Part shown: in pieces, positions 34,904-42,962 of the stretch
Layout: each line of letters begins with the position of its first letter
Numbering within the stretch: position 1 is the first letter of the stretch
Source: an uncultured Eubacteriales bacterium
GTDB taxonomy: Bacteria; Bacillota; Clostridia; Christensenellales; Aristaeellaceae
Assembly: GCA_902760595.1 (NCBI GenBank)
Contig: CACWHI010000002.1
Location: 62,001 to 126,000, forward strand
Direction of reading: 5' to 3'
Length of the DNA: 64,000 nucleotides
The notes under the pieces: generated by a model
What the model was told of the DNA's origin: nothing
Databases searched by the model: none
Seen by the model: the letters and a program-made list of their open reading frames with translations, nothing else
Made by a program: the position numbers and the translations under genes

Positions 34904-36757
34904 ATGGACCTATCCCGCATTTCCACCCCCGAAGCCCTGAAGCAGCTCAGCAGCGCCGAGCTGAACGACCTCTGCGCCGCCCTGCGCGAGCGCATCATCA
35001 CCACCGTATCGGAGAACGGCGGCCACCTGGCCTCCAACCTGGGCACCGTCGAGCTGACCGTCGCCCTGCTGCGGGCCTTTGACATTCCCAGGGACCAGAT
35101 CGTTTTCGATGTGGGGCATCAGTGCTACACCTACAAGCTCCTCACCGGACGAGAAGCGGATTTTGCCACCCTCCGGCAGTTCGGCGGGCTTTCCGGCTTT
35201 CCCAACCGCGGCGAGAGCGAGGCCGACCTGTTCACGACCGGCCACGCCTCCAACGCCATCTCTCTGGCCACCGGCCTGATCCGCGCCAGGCAGCTGACGG
35301 GCCAGCCCGGCAGCGCTATCGCGGTGCTGGGCGACGGCGCTCTGACCGGCGGCATGAGCTACGAAGCCCTTAACGACGCCGGCAGCAGCGGCCTGCCGCT
35401 GATCGTGATCCTGAACGACAACGGCATGTCCATCTCCAGCAACGTCGGCGCGCTGTCCAGGTACCTGACCAACATGCGCGTGTCCAAGGGCTGGATCGGC
35501 ACAAAGAAGGCGGTGGCCGGAGGCCTGAAACGCCTGCCCCTCATCGGCGGCGCGCTGTTCAGCTTTTTCGAGGGCTTTAAGGACCATATCCGCAACATCT
35601 TCGTCCATGACAAGTTCTTCACCTCCCTCGGCTTCCGGTACCTCGGCCCCATCGACGGCCACGATATCCCGGCCATGGAGAAGATCTTCCGCCGGGCTGT
35701 GGCGCTGCGCGAGCCCACGCTGATCCATGTGGTGACCCAGAAGGGGCACGGCTATGCCCCGGCTGAGAACAGCCCCGACATTTTCCACGGCGTGCCGCCC
35801 TTTTATGTGGACAGCGGCGAATATAAAGAGGAAACGGGGCCGGAATTCGGCAGGACGGCGGCCGAGTACCTGATCGAGCAGCAGAAGCGCCGCGGGGACA
35901 TCTGCGTCGTGACAGCGGCCATGAAGGACGGCACGGGCTTTTCTGTATTTGAAGAAGCCTGTCCGGGGCGGCTGTTCGACGTGGGGATCGCCGAGGAGCA
36001 TGCCGTAAGCATGGCGGCAGGCCTCGCGCGCGGCGGACAGCGGCCGGTCTGCGCCATTTACAATACCTTTCTGCAGCGCGGGTATGACCAGCTGCTGATG
36101 GACGTGTGCCTGCAGAAGCTGCCGGTGCTCTTCCTGCTGGACCGGTCGGGCCTGAGCGGACCGGACGGCGCTTCGCACCACGGCATATTCGGACTTTCCT
36201 ACCTGACGACGATGCCCGGCATGCGGGTGTACTGTCCCATCAACGCCGCGCAGCTGCGCGAGGCCATGGACGAGGCCCTGGCATACGACGGCCCCGCCGC
36301 CATCTGTTATCCGCGCCGGCTGCCCATGTATCCGGCGCTGCGGACCGCTGAGGTCAAGCCCTGTGCCAGGCTGCGCGAAGGCGGCGACGCCGTGCTGCTG
36401 TGCGCGGGGATGATCGCCAAGCGCGGCCTGGAGGCGGCGGAGCTGCTGGAGAAGCAGGGCATCAGTCTGGCGGTATTCGCGGTCTCGCAGATACGCCCGC
36501 TGGATCAGGGCGTCTGGCAGGACATTGGCACGCGGCCGTGCTTTACCCTGGAAGAAAACGTGCTGAGCGGCGGCTTCGGCGAAGCGCTCTGCGCGGAGGC
36601 GGCGCGCACCGGACACAAGGCGCCCCTGGCCTGCTTCGCCCTGCCGGACGCCTTCCCCGCGCACGGCAGCCGTCACTGCCTGCTCAGACAGGCAGGGCTG
36701 GACGCGGACACCCTGGCTGAAAAGATTCAGCGATCCCTGAACGGAGGCAGAGCATGA
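34904..36757 (+). CDS. dxs: 1-deoxy-D-xylulose-5-phosphate synthase
   Basis: 617 residues. The ATG at 34904 with GGAG 7 bp upstream is preferred to codons further upstream that overlap the previous gene. DXS motifs: VFDVGHQCYTYKLLTGR, the thiamine diphosphate motif GDGALTGGMSYEALNDAG, the transketolase-like HAVSMAAGLARGG and DRSGLSGPDGASHHGIFGLS. It condenses pyruvate and glyceraldehyde-3-phosphate, the first step of the MEP isoprenoid pathway. It overlaps tlyA by 4 bp, the common dxs-tlyA order of Clostridia. Confidence 0.95.
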   Translation: MDLSRISTPEALKQLSSAELNDLCAALRERIITTVSENGGHLASNLGTVELTVALLRAFDIPRDQIVFDVGHQCYTYKLLTGREADFATLRQFGGLSGFPNRGESEADLFTTGHASNAISLATGLIRARQLTGQPGSAIAVLGDGALTGGMSYEALNDAGSSGLPLIVILNDNGMSISSNVGALSRYLTNMRVSKGWIGTKKAVAGGLKRLPLIGGALFSFFEGFKDHIRNIFVHDKFFTSLGFRYLGPIDGHDIPAMEKIFRRAVALREPTLIHVVTQKGHGYAPAENSPDIFHGVPPFYVDSGEYKEETGPEFGRTAAEYLIEQQKRRGDICVVTAAMKDGTGFSVFEEACPGRLFDVGIAEEHAVSMAAGLARGGQRPVCAIYNTFLQRGYDQLLMDVCLQKLPVLFLLDRSGLSGPDGASHHGIFGLSYLTTMPGMRVYCPINAAQLREAMDEALAYDGPAAICYPRRLPMYPALRTAEVKPCARLREGGDAVLLCAGMIAKRGLEAAELLEKQGISLAVFAVSQIRPLDQGVWQDIGTRPCFTLEENVLSGGFGEALCAEAARTGHKAPLACFALPDAFPAHGSRHCLLRQAGLDADTLAEKIQRSLNGGRA

Positions 36758-37560
36758 AACAGCGCGCGGACATCCGCCTGACGGAATCCGGCCAGGTGGA
36801 CAGCCGGCAGAAGGCCCAGGCCCTGATCATGGCCGGACAGGTGTATCTGGGCGAGCGGCAAATCAAAAAAGCCTCGGAGCTGATCTCCGGGGACGAGGAG
36901 CTGACCATCCGCGGCCCAGTGGACCGCATTGCCAGCCGGGGCTTTCACAAGCTGGAAAAGGCCATCGAGGTCTTCAGGCCCGCGCTCCAGGGCCGCGTGT
37001 GCATGGATATCGGCGCGGCGGCCGGCGGGTTCACCGACGTGCTGCTGCGCAACGGCGCGGGGCACGTATACGCTATCGACGTGGGCTACGGCCAGTTCGA
37101 TTACCAGCTGAGCCAGGACCCGCGGGTGACCGTGATGGAGCGCACCAACGCCCGCACCCTGACGCCGGACATGTTCGACCTGCATCCCACGATGACGGTG
37201 ATGGACGTGTCCTTCATCTCCATCACCAAGATCCTGCCCGCCGCCATCGCCATCATGGGCGAAGAAGGCCTGGTGATCACCCTGGTCAAGCCGCAGTTCG
37301 AAGCGGGGCGCGGCATGGTGGGCAAGAACGGCGTGGTGCGCGAGGAGAGCACCCACCGTCAGGTGCTGCGCAGTATCTGCGACGCGGCGGACGGCCTGGG
37401 CTGGAGCGTCCGGCAGCTGACCTGGTCCCCCATCACCGGCCCCAAGGGCAATATCGAGTTCCTGGCCGACCTGCGGCCCGGCCTCGTCCCCGCCCCCACG
37501 GACGCGGAGATCGCCGAGCTGGTGAAGGAAGCGCACGAGCGTCTGAGAAAAGACGCCTGA
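36754..37560 (+). CDS. tlyA: TlyA family rRNA (cytidine-2'-O)-methyltransferase
   Basis: 268 residues. An N-terminal S4 RNA-binding domain (about 5-65, AQALIMAGQVYLGERQIKKA) is followed by an FtsJ-type methyltransferase domain with the SAM loop MDIGAAAGGFTDVLLRNGA and the segment TLVKPQFEAGRGMVGKNGVV. TlyA methylates 16S and/or 23S rRNA and is also listed as hemolysin A. The gene overlaps dxs by ATGA. The usual nadK-argR-recN genes do not follow; a terminator does. Confidence 0.92.
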   Translation: MKQRADIRLTESGQVDSRQKAQALIMAGQVYLGERQIKKASELISGDEELTIRGPVDRIASRGFHKLEKAIEVFRPALQGRVCMDIGAAAGGFTDVLLRNGAGHVYAIDVGYGQFDYQLSQDPRVTVMERTNARTLTPDMFDLHPTMTVMDVSFISITKILPAAIAIMGEEGLVITLVKPQFEAGRGMVGKNGVVREESTHRQVLRSICDAADGLGWSVRQLTWSPITGPKGNIEFLADLRPGLVPAPTDAEIAELVKEAHERLRKDA

Positions 37561-37577
37561 TATACCCCCGTCAGTCC

Positions 37578-37615
37578 ATGAGAAAAGGGACGCCCGAAAG
37601 CGTCCCTTTTCTCAT
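37578..37615. terminator. Bidirectional terminator between tlyA and the small peptide gene
   Basis: A perfect 16 bp stem (ATGAGAAAAGGGACGC with GCGTCCCTTTTCTCAT) with a CCGAAA loop; A and T runs on both sides allow use in both directions. Confidence 0.88.
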
Positions 37616-37623
37616 ATCCGTGA

Positions 37624-37869
37624 TTATTTCCCGAAGAAGCCCTTGATCTTGTCCATCAGGCCCTTACTGCCGGCGGCGCCGATCTGCTTCTTGATCATGT
37701 CGATCAGCTGATTGATCTGCTCGTCGGGCAGGTCGATGCCCAGCTTCTTTTCCAGCGTGCCCACAGGGTCCTTGGCGAAGGAAGCCATCAGGTCCTTATC
37801 GCCGGTGATGCTCTTGATCAGGGATTCAGCCTTGGCCTTGAGCTGTTCAACATTTAACATGTCTGCCAT
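37624..37869 (-). CDS. Small helical protein with leader-peptide-like domain and cationic tail
   Basis: 81 residues from the ATG at 37869 (GAAAGAAGGGTTTATT upstream). Residues about 1-60 are acidic/basic helix with the stretch FAKDPVGTLEKKLGIDLPDE, which resembles the end of Nif11/NHLP-type leader peptides (DP...L..LGIDLP). A glycine-rich joint (IGAAGSKG) leads to a short amphipathic cationic tail ending in GLMDKIKGFFGK. No modification enzyme or exporter gene is adjacent. It may be a peptide precursor, or simply a small cytoplasmic protein of unknown role. It has its own strong promoter and terminator. Confidence 0.7.
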   Translation of the reverse strand: MADMLNVEQLKAKAESLIKSITGDKDLMASFAKDPVGTLEKKLGIDLPDEQINQLIDMIKKQIGAAGSKGLMDKIKGFFGK

Positions 37870-37923
37870 AATAAACCCTTCTTTCCACATCGTCATTCGT
37901 TATTTGCCTTGCGGCCTGGAAGT

Positions 37924-37952
37924 AATATAAAACGTTTTATTCCCGGTGTCAA
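37924..37952 (-). promoter_or_regulatory. Promoter of the small helical protein
   Basis: TTGACA (37947-37952) and TATATT (37924-37929) are 17 bp apart on the minus strand. Confidence 0.8.
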
Positions 37953-37968
37953 GATAAAAATACTTTCC

Positions 37969-37998
37969 TTGACAAAGCATAGCGGAAACAAGTATAAT
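37969..37998 (+). promoter_or_regulatory. Promoter of the PFOR gene with a long leader
   Basis: TTGACA (37969-37974) and TATAAT (37993-37998) are 18 bp apart. About 100 bases of leader follow before the start at 38105, including the small palindrome AGGATAGTATCCT; no known riboswitch was recognised in it. Confidence 0.8.
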
Positions 37999-38104
37999 AA
38001 TCGGGCGGAGAAATGCGGCGGTCTATTTGATATGCCCGCCGTAGGATAGTATCCTGCCGCGTACACCGGAGCATACTGTCCCAAGACAAAGGAGGTTGTT
38101 TCCC

Positions 38105-41100
38105 ATGTCCATCAAGTTGACCATTGACGGCAACACTGCCGTCAGCCACGTCGCGTATGCGTTCAGCGACGTGGCCGCCATCTACCCCATCACGCCTTCC
38201 TCCCCCATGGCGGAAGTCGCGGATGAGTGGGCCGCCCACGGCCGGAAAAACCTGTTCGGCCAGACGGTCCGCATCGCTGAGATGCAGTCTGAAGCCGGCG
38301 CTGCCGGCGCTGTCCACGGCTCTCTGTCCGCCGGCGCGCTGACCACCACCTTCACCGCCTCTCAGGGCCTCTTGCTGATGATCCCCAACATGTACAAGAT
38401 TTCCGGCGAGCTGACCCCCGCGGTGTTCCATGTGAGCGCCCGCGCCCTGGCCTACCACGCCCTGAACATCTTCGGCGATCACAGCGACGTCATGGCCTGC
38501 CGTCAGACCGGCTTCGCCATGCTGGCCAGCAACTCCGTCCAGGAAGCGCACGACATGGCGCTGGTTGCCCACCTGGCGACCCTGAAGAGCTCCGTGCCGT
38601 TCCTGCACTTCTTCGACGGCTTCCGCACCAGCCATGAGATCCAGAAGATCGACGCCATCGACACCAAGAACTGCTACGAAGAGATCAAGGCCCTCGTACC
38701 GTGGGACAAGATCGCCGAGTTCCGCGCCCGCGCCCTGAATCCGGAACATCCGCATCAGGCCGGCACCGCCCAGAACAGCGACATCTACTTCCAGGGCCGT
38801 GAAGCGGGCAACAAGTTCTACCTGGCCGTGCCCGCCATCGTGGAAGAGTGCATGGACGAGGTCGCCAAGCTGACCGGCCGTGCCTACAAGCCCTTCGTGT
38901 ACGAAGGCGCGCCGGATGCCGATAAGGTCATCATCTCCATGGGCTCCAGCTGCGACGTCGCGCACGAGACCATCAACAAGATGCTCGAGAGCGGCGAGAA
39001 GGTCGGCGTCGTGAAGTGCCACCTGTATCGTCCCTTCTCCGTGGAATACCTGATGAAGGTGCTCCCGAAGACTGTCAAGAAGATCGCCGTGCTGGACCGC
39101 ACCAAGGAATCCGGTTCTCTGGGCGAGCCTCTGTACCTGGATGTCTGCGCCGCGCTGGCGGAAGCCGGCCGCAGCGATATCAAGGTCGTGGGCGGCCGCT
39201 ACGGTCTGGGCAGCAAGGAATTCACCCCGACCATGGTCAAGGCCGTGTTCGCGAACCTGGACGGCGAAATGAAGAACCACTTCACCGTCGGTATCGAGGA
39301 TGACGTGACCAACACCAGCCTGAAGCTGGGCGAGACCTTCGCCGCCGCGCCTGCCGGCACCTCCGCCTGCATGTTCTACGGCCTCGGCTCTGACGGCACC
39401 GTCGGCGCCAACAAGAACTCCATCAAGATCATCGGTGACCACACCGACAAGTACGCGCAGGCCTACTTCTTCTATGACAGCAAGAAGTCCGGCGGTCTGA
39501 CCGTCAGCCACCTGCGTTTCGGCGACAAGCCGATCCAGAGCCCCTATCTGATCGACCACGCCGACTTCATCAGCTGCTCCAACCCGGCGTACGTGACCAT
39601 GTACGACATGGTGACCCCGCTGCGCAAGGGCGGCACCTTCCTGCTCAACTGCCAGTGGAGCCCCGAGGAGCTCAACGAGCGCCTGCCCGCCTCCATGAAG
39701 AACAAGCTGGCGAAGAAGGAAGCCAAGTTCTACATCATCAACGCCATCGACCTCGCCCGCAAGGTGGGCATGGGCAACCGCACCAACACCACCATGCAGG
39801 CCGCCTTCTTCAAGCTGGCCGACATCATCCCCTATGATGACGCCGACAAGTACATGAAGGAAAAGGTCGTCGCCTCCTACGGCAAGAAGGGTGAAGACGT
39901 CGTCAAGATGAACTTCGCCGCGATCGACGCTGCCCTGACCGGCCTGGTCAAGGTCGACATCCCCGCCGATTGGGCTACCACCACCGAAGGCGCTGTGCCC
40001 GAGAAGGTTCCCGGCACCGACAAGTACTTCGATGAGTTCATCGCGCCCGTTCTGGCTCAGGAAGGCAACAAGCTGCCCGTCAGCAAGATGGATCCGCGCG
40101 GCATCGTGCCCACCGGCACCACCAAGTTCGAAAAGCGCGGCATCGCCGTGTTCGTGCCTGAATGGCAGGTGGCCAACTGCATCCAGTGCGGCAACTGCGC
40201 CATCGTCTGCCCGCATGCCTGCATCCGTCCCATCTACGTGGCCGGCGACGCGGAGACCCCAGAAGGCTTCGAGACCAAGCCCGCCACCGGCGCGGAATTC
40301 AAGGGCATGAAGTACCGTATGCAGGTCAGCCCGCTGGATTGCACCGGCTGCGGCAACTGCGTCGACGTCTGCCCGCTCCACGGCAAGGAGGGCAAGGAAG
40401 CCCTGGTCATGAAGCCGCTGGATTCTCAGCGTAAGGAAGAGGCCAACTGGCAGTATGCCATGACCGTTCCCGAAGTGGCCGACAGGATCACCAACAAGGC
40501 GACCGTCAAGAACAGCCAGGCCCTCAAGCCCCTGTTTGAGTTCTCCGGCGCCTGCGCCGGCTGCGGCGAGACCCCCTATGTCAAGCTGGTTACCCAGCTG
40601 TTCGGCGACCGCATGATGATCGCGAACGCCACGGGCTGCTCCTCCATCTACGGCGGTTCCGCCCCGACCTGCCCCTACACCACCAACGAAAAGGGCCAGG
40701 GCCCCGCTTGGTCCAACAGCCTGTTCGAAGACAACGCTGAGTTCGGCTTCGGCATGAATCTGGCCACCACCCAGCGCCGTAACAAGCTGGCCGACGTCAT
40801 CTCCGAGGTCGTGGAAAACGGCAAGGATGAAGCGGTCGTCGCCGCTGCCAAGGAATGGCTGGAGAACAAGGACGACGCCGAAGGCAGCCGCAAGGCCGGC
40901 GACAAGCTGGTCGCGCTGCTCGAAGGCAAGGAAGGCTGCTGCGAGCGCCGTCAGTTCATCCTGGACAACAAGGACCTGCTGACCAAGAAGTCCATCTGGA
41001 TCTTCGGCGGCGACGGCTGGGCCTATGACATCGGTTACGGCGGCGTGGACCACGTGCTGGCGCAGAATGAAGACGTCAACATCCTGGTGCTCGACACCGA

Positions 41101-41629
41101 AGTATACTCCAACACCGGCGGCCAGGCCTCCAAGGCGACGCCCACCGGCTCCGTGGCGAAGTTCGCCGCCGCCGGCAAGCGCACCAAGAAGAAGGACCTG
41201 GGCATGATGGCCATGAGCTACGGCTATGTGTACGTCGCTCAGGTCGCCATGAGCAACCCGCAGCAGGTCATCAAGGCCATGCTCGAGGCGGAAGCCTATC
41301 ACGGCCCGTCCCTGATCATCGCCTACGCGCCCTGCATCAATCACGGTCTGCGCGCCAAGGGCGGCATGGGCAAGGCCCAGGCCGAGATCAAGAAGGCGGT
41401 CGAGTGCGGCTACTGGCAGCTGTATCGCTACAACCCCGAGCTCGAACACCCGATGACCCTGGACAGCAAGGATCCCACCGGCGACTATCAGGAATTCCTG
41501 AAGGGCGAAGTCCGCTACACCTCTCTGGCGCAGCAGTTCCCCGAAGCCGCCGCGAAGCTCTTCGTACAGCAGGAAGAGGACGCCAAGGTTCGCCTCGAGT
41601 CCTACAAGAAGCTGGCCGCGCAGGAGTAA
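38105..41629 (+). CDS. nifJ: Pyruvate:ferredoxin (flavodoxin) oxidoreductase, single-chain
   Basis: 1174 residues from the ATG at 38105 with AAGGAGG upstream. Domain order is as in clostridial PFOR: N-terminal pyrimidine-binding domain (YPITPSSPMAE, about 31), domain II, the gamma domain, two 4Fe-4S motifs CIQCGNCAIVCPHAC (about 691) and CTGCGNCVDVCPLHG (about 745), a proximal cluster part CAGCGETPY (about 816), and the thiamine diphosphate domain with GDGWAYDIGYGG (about 968) and YSNTGGQ (about 1000). It oxidises pyruvate to acetyl-CoA and CO2 and reduces ferredoxin, the main pyruvate step of anaerobic Clostridia. Strong promoter and codon bias suggest high expression. Confidence 0.96.
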   Translation: MSIKLTIDGNTAVSHVAYAFSDVAAIYPITPSSPMAEVADEWAAHGRKNLFGQTVRIAEMQSEAGAAGAVHGSLSAGALTTTFTASQGLLLMIPNMYKISGELTPAVFHVSARALAYHALNIFGDHSDVMACRQTGFAMLASNSVQEAHDMALVAHLATLKSSVPFLHFFDGFRTSHEIQKIDAIDTKNCYEEIKALVPWDKIAEFRARALNPEHPHQAGTAQNSDIYFQGREAGNKFYLAVPAIVEECMDEVAKLTGRAYKPFVYEGAPDADKVIISMGSSCDVAHETINKMLESGEKVGVVKCHLYRPFSVEYLMKVLPKTVKKIAVLDRTKESGSLGEPLYLDVCAALAEAGRSDIKVVGGRYGLGSKEFTPTMVKAVFANLDGEMKNHFTVGIEDDVTNTSLKLGETFAAAPAGTSACMFYGLGSDGTVGANKNSIKIIGDHTDKYAQAYFFYDSKKSGGLTVSHLRFGDKPIQSPYLIDHADFISCSNPAYVTMYDMVTPLRKGGTFLLNCQWSPEELNERLPASMKNKLAKKEAKFYIINAIDLARKVGMGNRTNTTMQAAFFKLADIIPYDDADKYMKEKVVASYGKKGEDVVKMNFAAIDAALTGLVKVDIPADWATTTEGAVPEKVPGTDKYFDEFIAPVLAQEGNKLPVSKMDPRGIVPTGTTKFEKRGIAVFVPEWQVANCIQCGNCAIVCPHACIRPIYVAGDAETPEGFETKPATGAEFKGMKYRMQVSPLDCTGCGNCVDVCPLHGKEGKEALVMKPLDSQRKEEANWQYAMTVPEVADRITNKATVKNSQALKPLFEFSGACAGCGETPYVKLVTQLFGDRMMIANATGCSSIYGGSAPTCPYTTNEKGQGPAWSNSLFEDNAEFGFGMNLATTQRRNKLADVISEVVENGKDEAVVAAAKEWLENKDDAEGSRKAGDKLVALLEGKEGCCERRQFILDNKDLLTKKSIWIFGGDGWAYDIGYGGVDHVLAQNEDVNILVLDTEVYSNTGGQASKATPTGSVAKFAAAGKRTKKKDLGMMAMSYGYVYVAQVAMSNPQQVIKAMLEAEAYHGPSLIIAYAPCINHGLRAKGGMGKAQAEIKKAVECGYWQLYRYNPELEHPMTLDSKDPTGDYQEFLKGEVRYTSLAQQFPEAAAKLFVQQEEDAKVRLESYKKLAAQE

Positions 41630-41643
41630 CCGCATCAACTCTC

Positions 41644-41694
41644 CCCCGGGTATCCGGGGAAACACAGAGGGCCGTCCCGAAAGGGACGGCCCTC
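41644..41694 (+). terminator. Double hairpin terminator of the PFOR gene
   Basis: A small CCCCGG-GTAT-CCGGGG stem is followed by a perfect 12 bp stem GAGGGCCGTCCC-GAAA-GGGACGGCCCTC, then GTTTCATATT. Confidence 0.8.
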
Positions 41695-41716
41695 GTTTCA
41701 TATTCAGATAAATCAT

Positions 41717-41932
41717 TTATGAATTACGAATTGGATTGTTGGTGACTCCGAGCAAATAATCGATACTCGTTCCATATATATCAGCCAGTCTGATCAGAAC
41801 CTTCGTTGGGATATCATTTTCCCCCGTCTCATACTTGGAATAACCCGTCTGGGACATATTGAGCATTTTCGCCACCGTTTTCTGGTTCCAGTCATGATCC
41901 TCACGCAAATCTCTGATGCGTTGGTATGCCAT
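41717..41932 (-). CDS. Small Xre-type transcriptional regulator
   Basis: 71 residues from the ATG at 41932, with GAGGTGAATTGT upstream. The whole protein is one HTH_3 domain: RIRDLREDHDWNQKTVAKML, SQTGYSKYETGENDIPTKVL and LADIYGTSIDYLLG, as in small SinR/Xre repressors. Base composition is much more AT-rich than the flanking genes. It is divergent from a secreted protein gene across palindromic AACCTGTT sites, so it probably regulates that gene and itself. Confidence 0.87.
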   Translation of the reverse strand: MAYQRIRDLREDHDWNQKTVAKMLNMSQTGYSKYETGENDIPTKVLIRLADIYGTSIDYLLGVTNNPIRNS

Positions 41933-41966
41933 ACAATTCACCTCATTGTGATTATGGCATACTCTA

Positions 41967-42000
41967 AACAGGTTATTGACAAATAACCTGTTTCAGGTTA
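41967..42000. promoter_or_regulatory. Tandem palindromic operators of the Xre regulator
   Basis: AACAGGTTATT-GACA-AATAACCTGTT (41967-41992) is a perfect 11 bp inverted repeat; the right half is reused in AACCT-GTTTC-AGGTT (41986-42000). Three AGGTT/AACCT half-sites cover the spacer and -35 box of the plus-strand promoter. Confidence 0.8.
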
Positions 42001-42004
42001 TACT
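41976..42004 (+). promoter_or_regulatory. Promoter of the AT-rich secreted protein gene
   Basis: TTGACA (41976-41981) and TATACT (41999-42004) are 17 bp apart, embedded in the Xre operators. Confidence 0.85.
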
Positions 42005-42069
42005 TCTGCTGTCAGATTCTTTGACTGATGTCTATCAAACTGTACTATAACGAAAATGTGAGGTGGATT

Positions 42070-42561
42070 ATGAAAAGAGTAACCATGATTCTGGCTATAA
42101 CACTTATTATTTTGCTGATTTCCACAAGCTGTTTCGCTGACTTTTTGACGAATGATTTTACTGCAAAAACGCTCGAAGGGATAGATGCATCCGTTTCTGA
42201 CTGGTCTCAATCAACTACACTTAGGAGTTTATTTGCACTTGTAATTCTAGCTGACTTTACAAATAATAATCCCTCATATTCAACTGATGATATATATCTT
42301 ATTGATGGCATATACTTTGCGAAGGTTCTTGGCGGTCTCGGTATTCACTGCTTTTATCATCTTAAAAACGATTCTCTTCTGCTACTTAGCTATACTCCGA
42401 TAACTAAAAGTGCTCAATATGTACTTTATGATCTCTATGTGCCCAGTGATTTTTTCAAAAATAATATACGGTCAGTTATTAGGGAAACAGATAGCAACGC
42501 TACTATTTACTATCTCTCCGCTTCAGACTTACTTGAAGCTGCGCAGCAATTATCAAATTAA
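42070..42561 (+). CDS. AT-rich secreted protein of unknown function
   Basis: 163 residues from the ATG at 42070 (GAGGTGGATT upstream). A signal peptide MKRVTMILAITLIILLISTS is followed by CFADF; cleavage after CFA by signal peptidase I is likely and the cysteine context is a poor lipobox. The mature part is a mixed alpha/beta protein of about 140 residues without a motif I know. Codon use is strongly AT-rich compared with the window, which suggests a different origin. It is under the control of a Xre repressor-like gene next door. Confidence 0.78.
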   Translation: MKRVTMILAITLIILLISTSCFADFLTNDFTAKTLEGIDASVSDWSQSTTLRSLFALVILADFTNNNPSYSTDDIYLIDGIYFAKVLGGLGIHCFYHLKNDSLLLLSYTPITKSAQYVLYDLYVPSDFFKNNIRSVIRETDSNATIYYLSASDLLEAAQQLSN

Positions 42562-42633
42562 GCGTTCCCTTTCTTTCCATTAAACTGTGAATCTGCTTTT
42601 TGATAACGCGTATCATGTTTCTTCATGATCAAT

Positions 42634-42952
42634 TCAAGTTACAGTATCTCTATATGCTTTGGTGCAAAAAATCCTGCCTTCCGAAGAAAGCAGGACGAGA
42701 AAACGTTCCAATTCACCGAGAAACCGATCAGCCGATCGGGCCACAGCGGTGATCTCGTAATACATTGGCGTAAAGCCGGCGGGCGCGGGTTCACGGAGCT
42801 GTAAATGAAAACGCGAGGTTCGGCGCGCCTTCCGGATTCATCGTCCCAACGGCGTAGAAGCCGGAATGCCTGTTGATCGCTTCCATCAGGGCGTCGGCCT
42901 CAATGATGACGTAATATTTATTTCCCGCAAGAGTCAAGAAAAACAGCGTCAA
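42634..42952 (-). pseudogene. Possible frameshifted remnant of a small FMN-binding split-barrel-like protein
   Basis: Downstream of the Vps4-like gene, a TTG-started frame (42952 to the TGA at 42791-42793) encodes 53 residues including INRHSGFYAVGTMNPEGAPN and LAFSF, a pattern seen in pyridoxamine-phosphate-oxidase-like and flavin reductase-like proteins. Reading on in another frame gives PAGFTPMYYEITAVARSADR and a further stretch to about 42634. GGAGG is present but too close to the TTG. It may be a decayed gene or a chance frame. This accounts for most of the 400 bp gap between 42562 and 42962. Confidence 0.3.
42666..42695 (-). terminator. Terminator of the degV-ESCRT-like operon
   Basis: On the minus strand TCCTGC-TTTC ... 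GGCAGGA forms a stem with a short loop, followed by TTTTTT. It is about 270 bp after the Vps4-like stop. Confidence 0.7.
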
Positions 42953-42962
42953 ATCCTCCGGA

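Noticed and set aside
38005-38104. Possible riboswitch in the PFOR leader
   Set aside because: Small stems are present, but no known aptamer layout was recognised and pyruvate oxidoreductase genes are not usual riboswitch targets.
37949-41716. Very long open frame antisense to the PFOR gene (over 1200 codons)
   Set aside because: It mirrors the codon bias of PFOR. GC-rich third positions leave few stops on the opposite strand. The translation is low-complexity, no RBS or motif is present, and the sense frame is an unmistakable PFOR.
42028-42069. Earlier ATG for the AT-rich secreted protein
   Set aside because: It has no RBS and would place charged residues before the signal peptide; the ATG at 42070 has GAGGTGG upstream.
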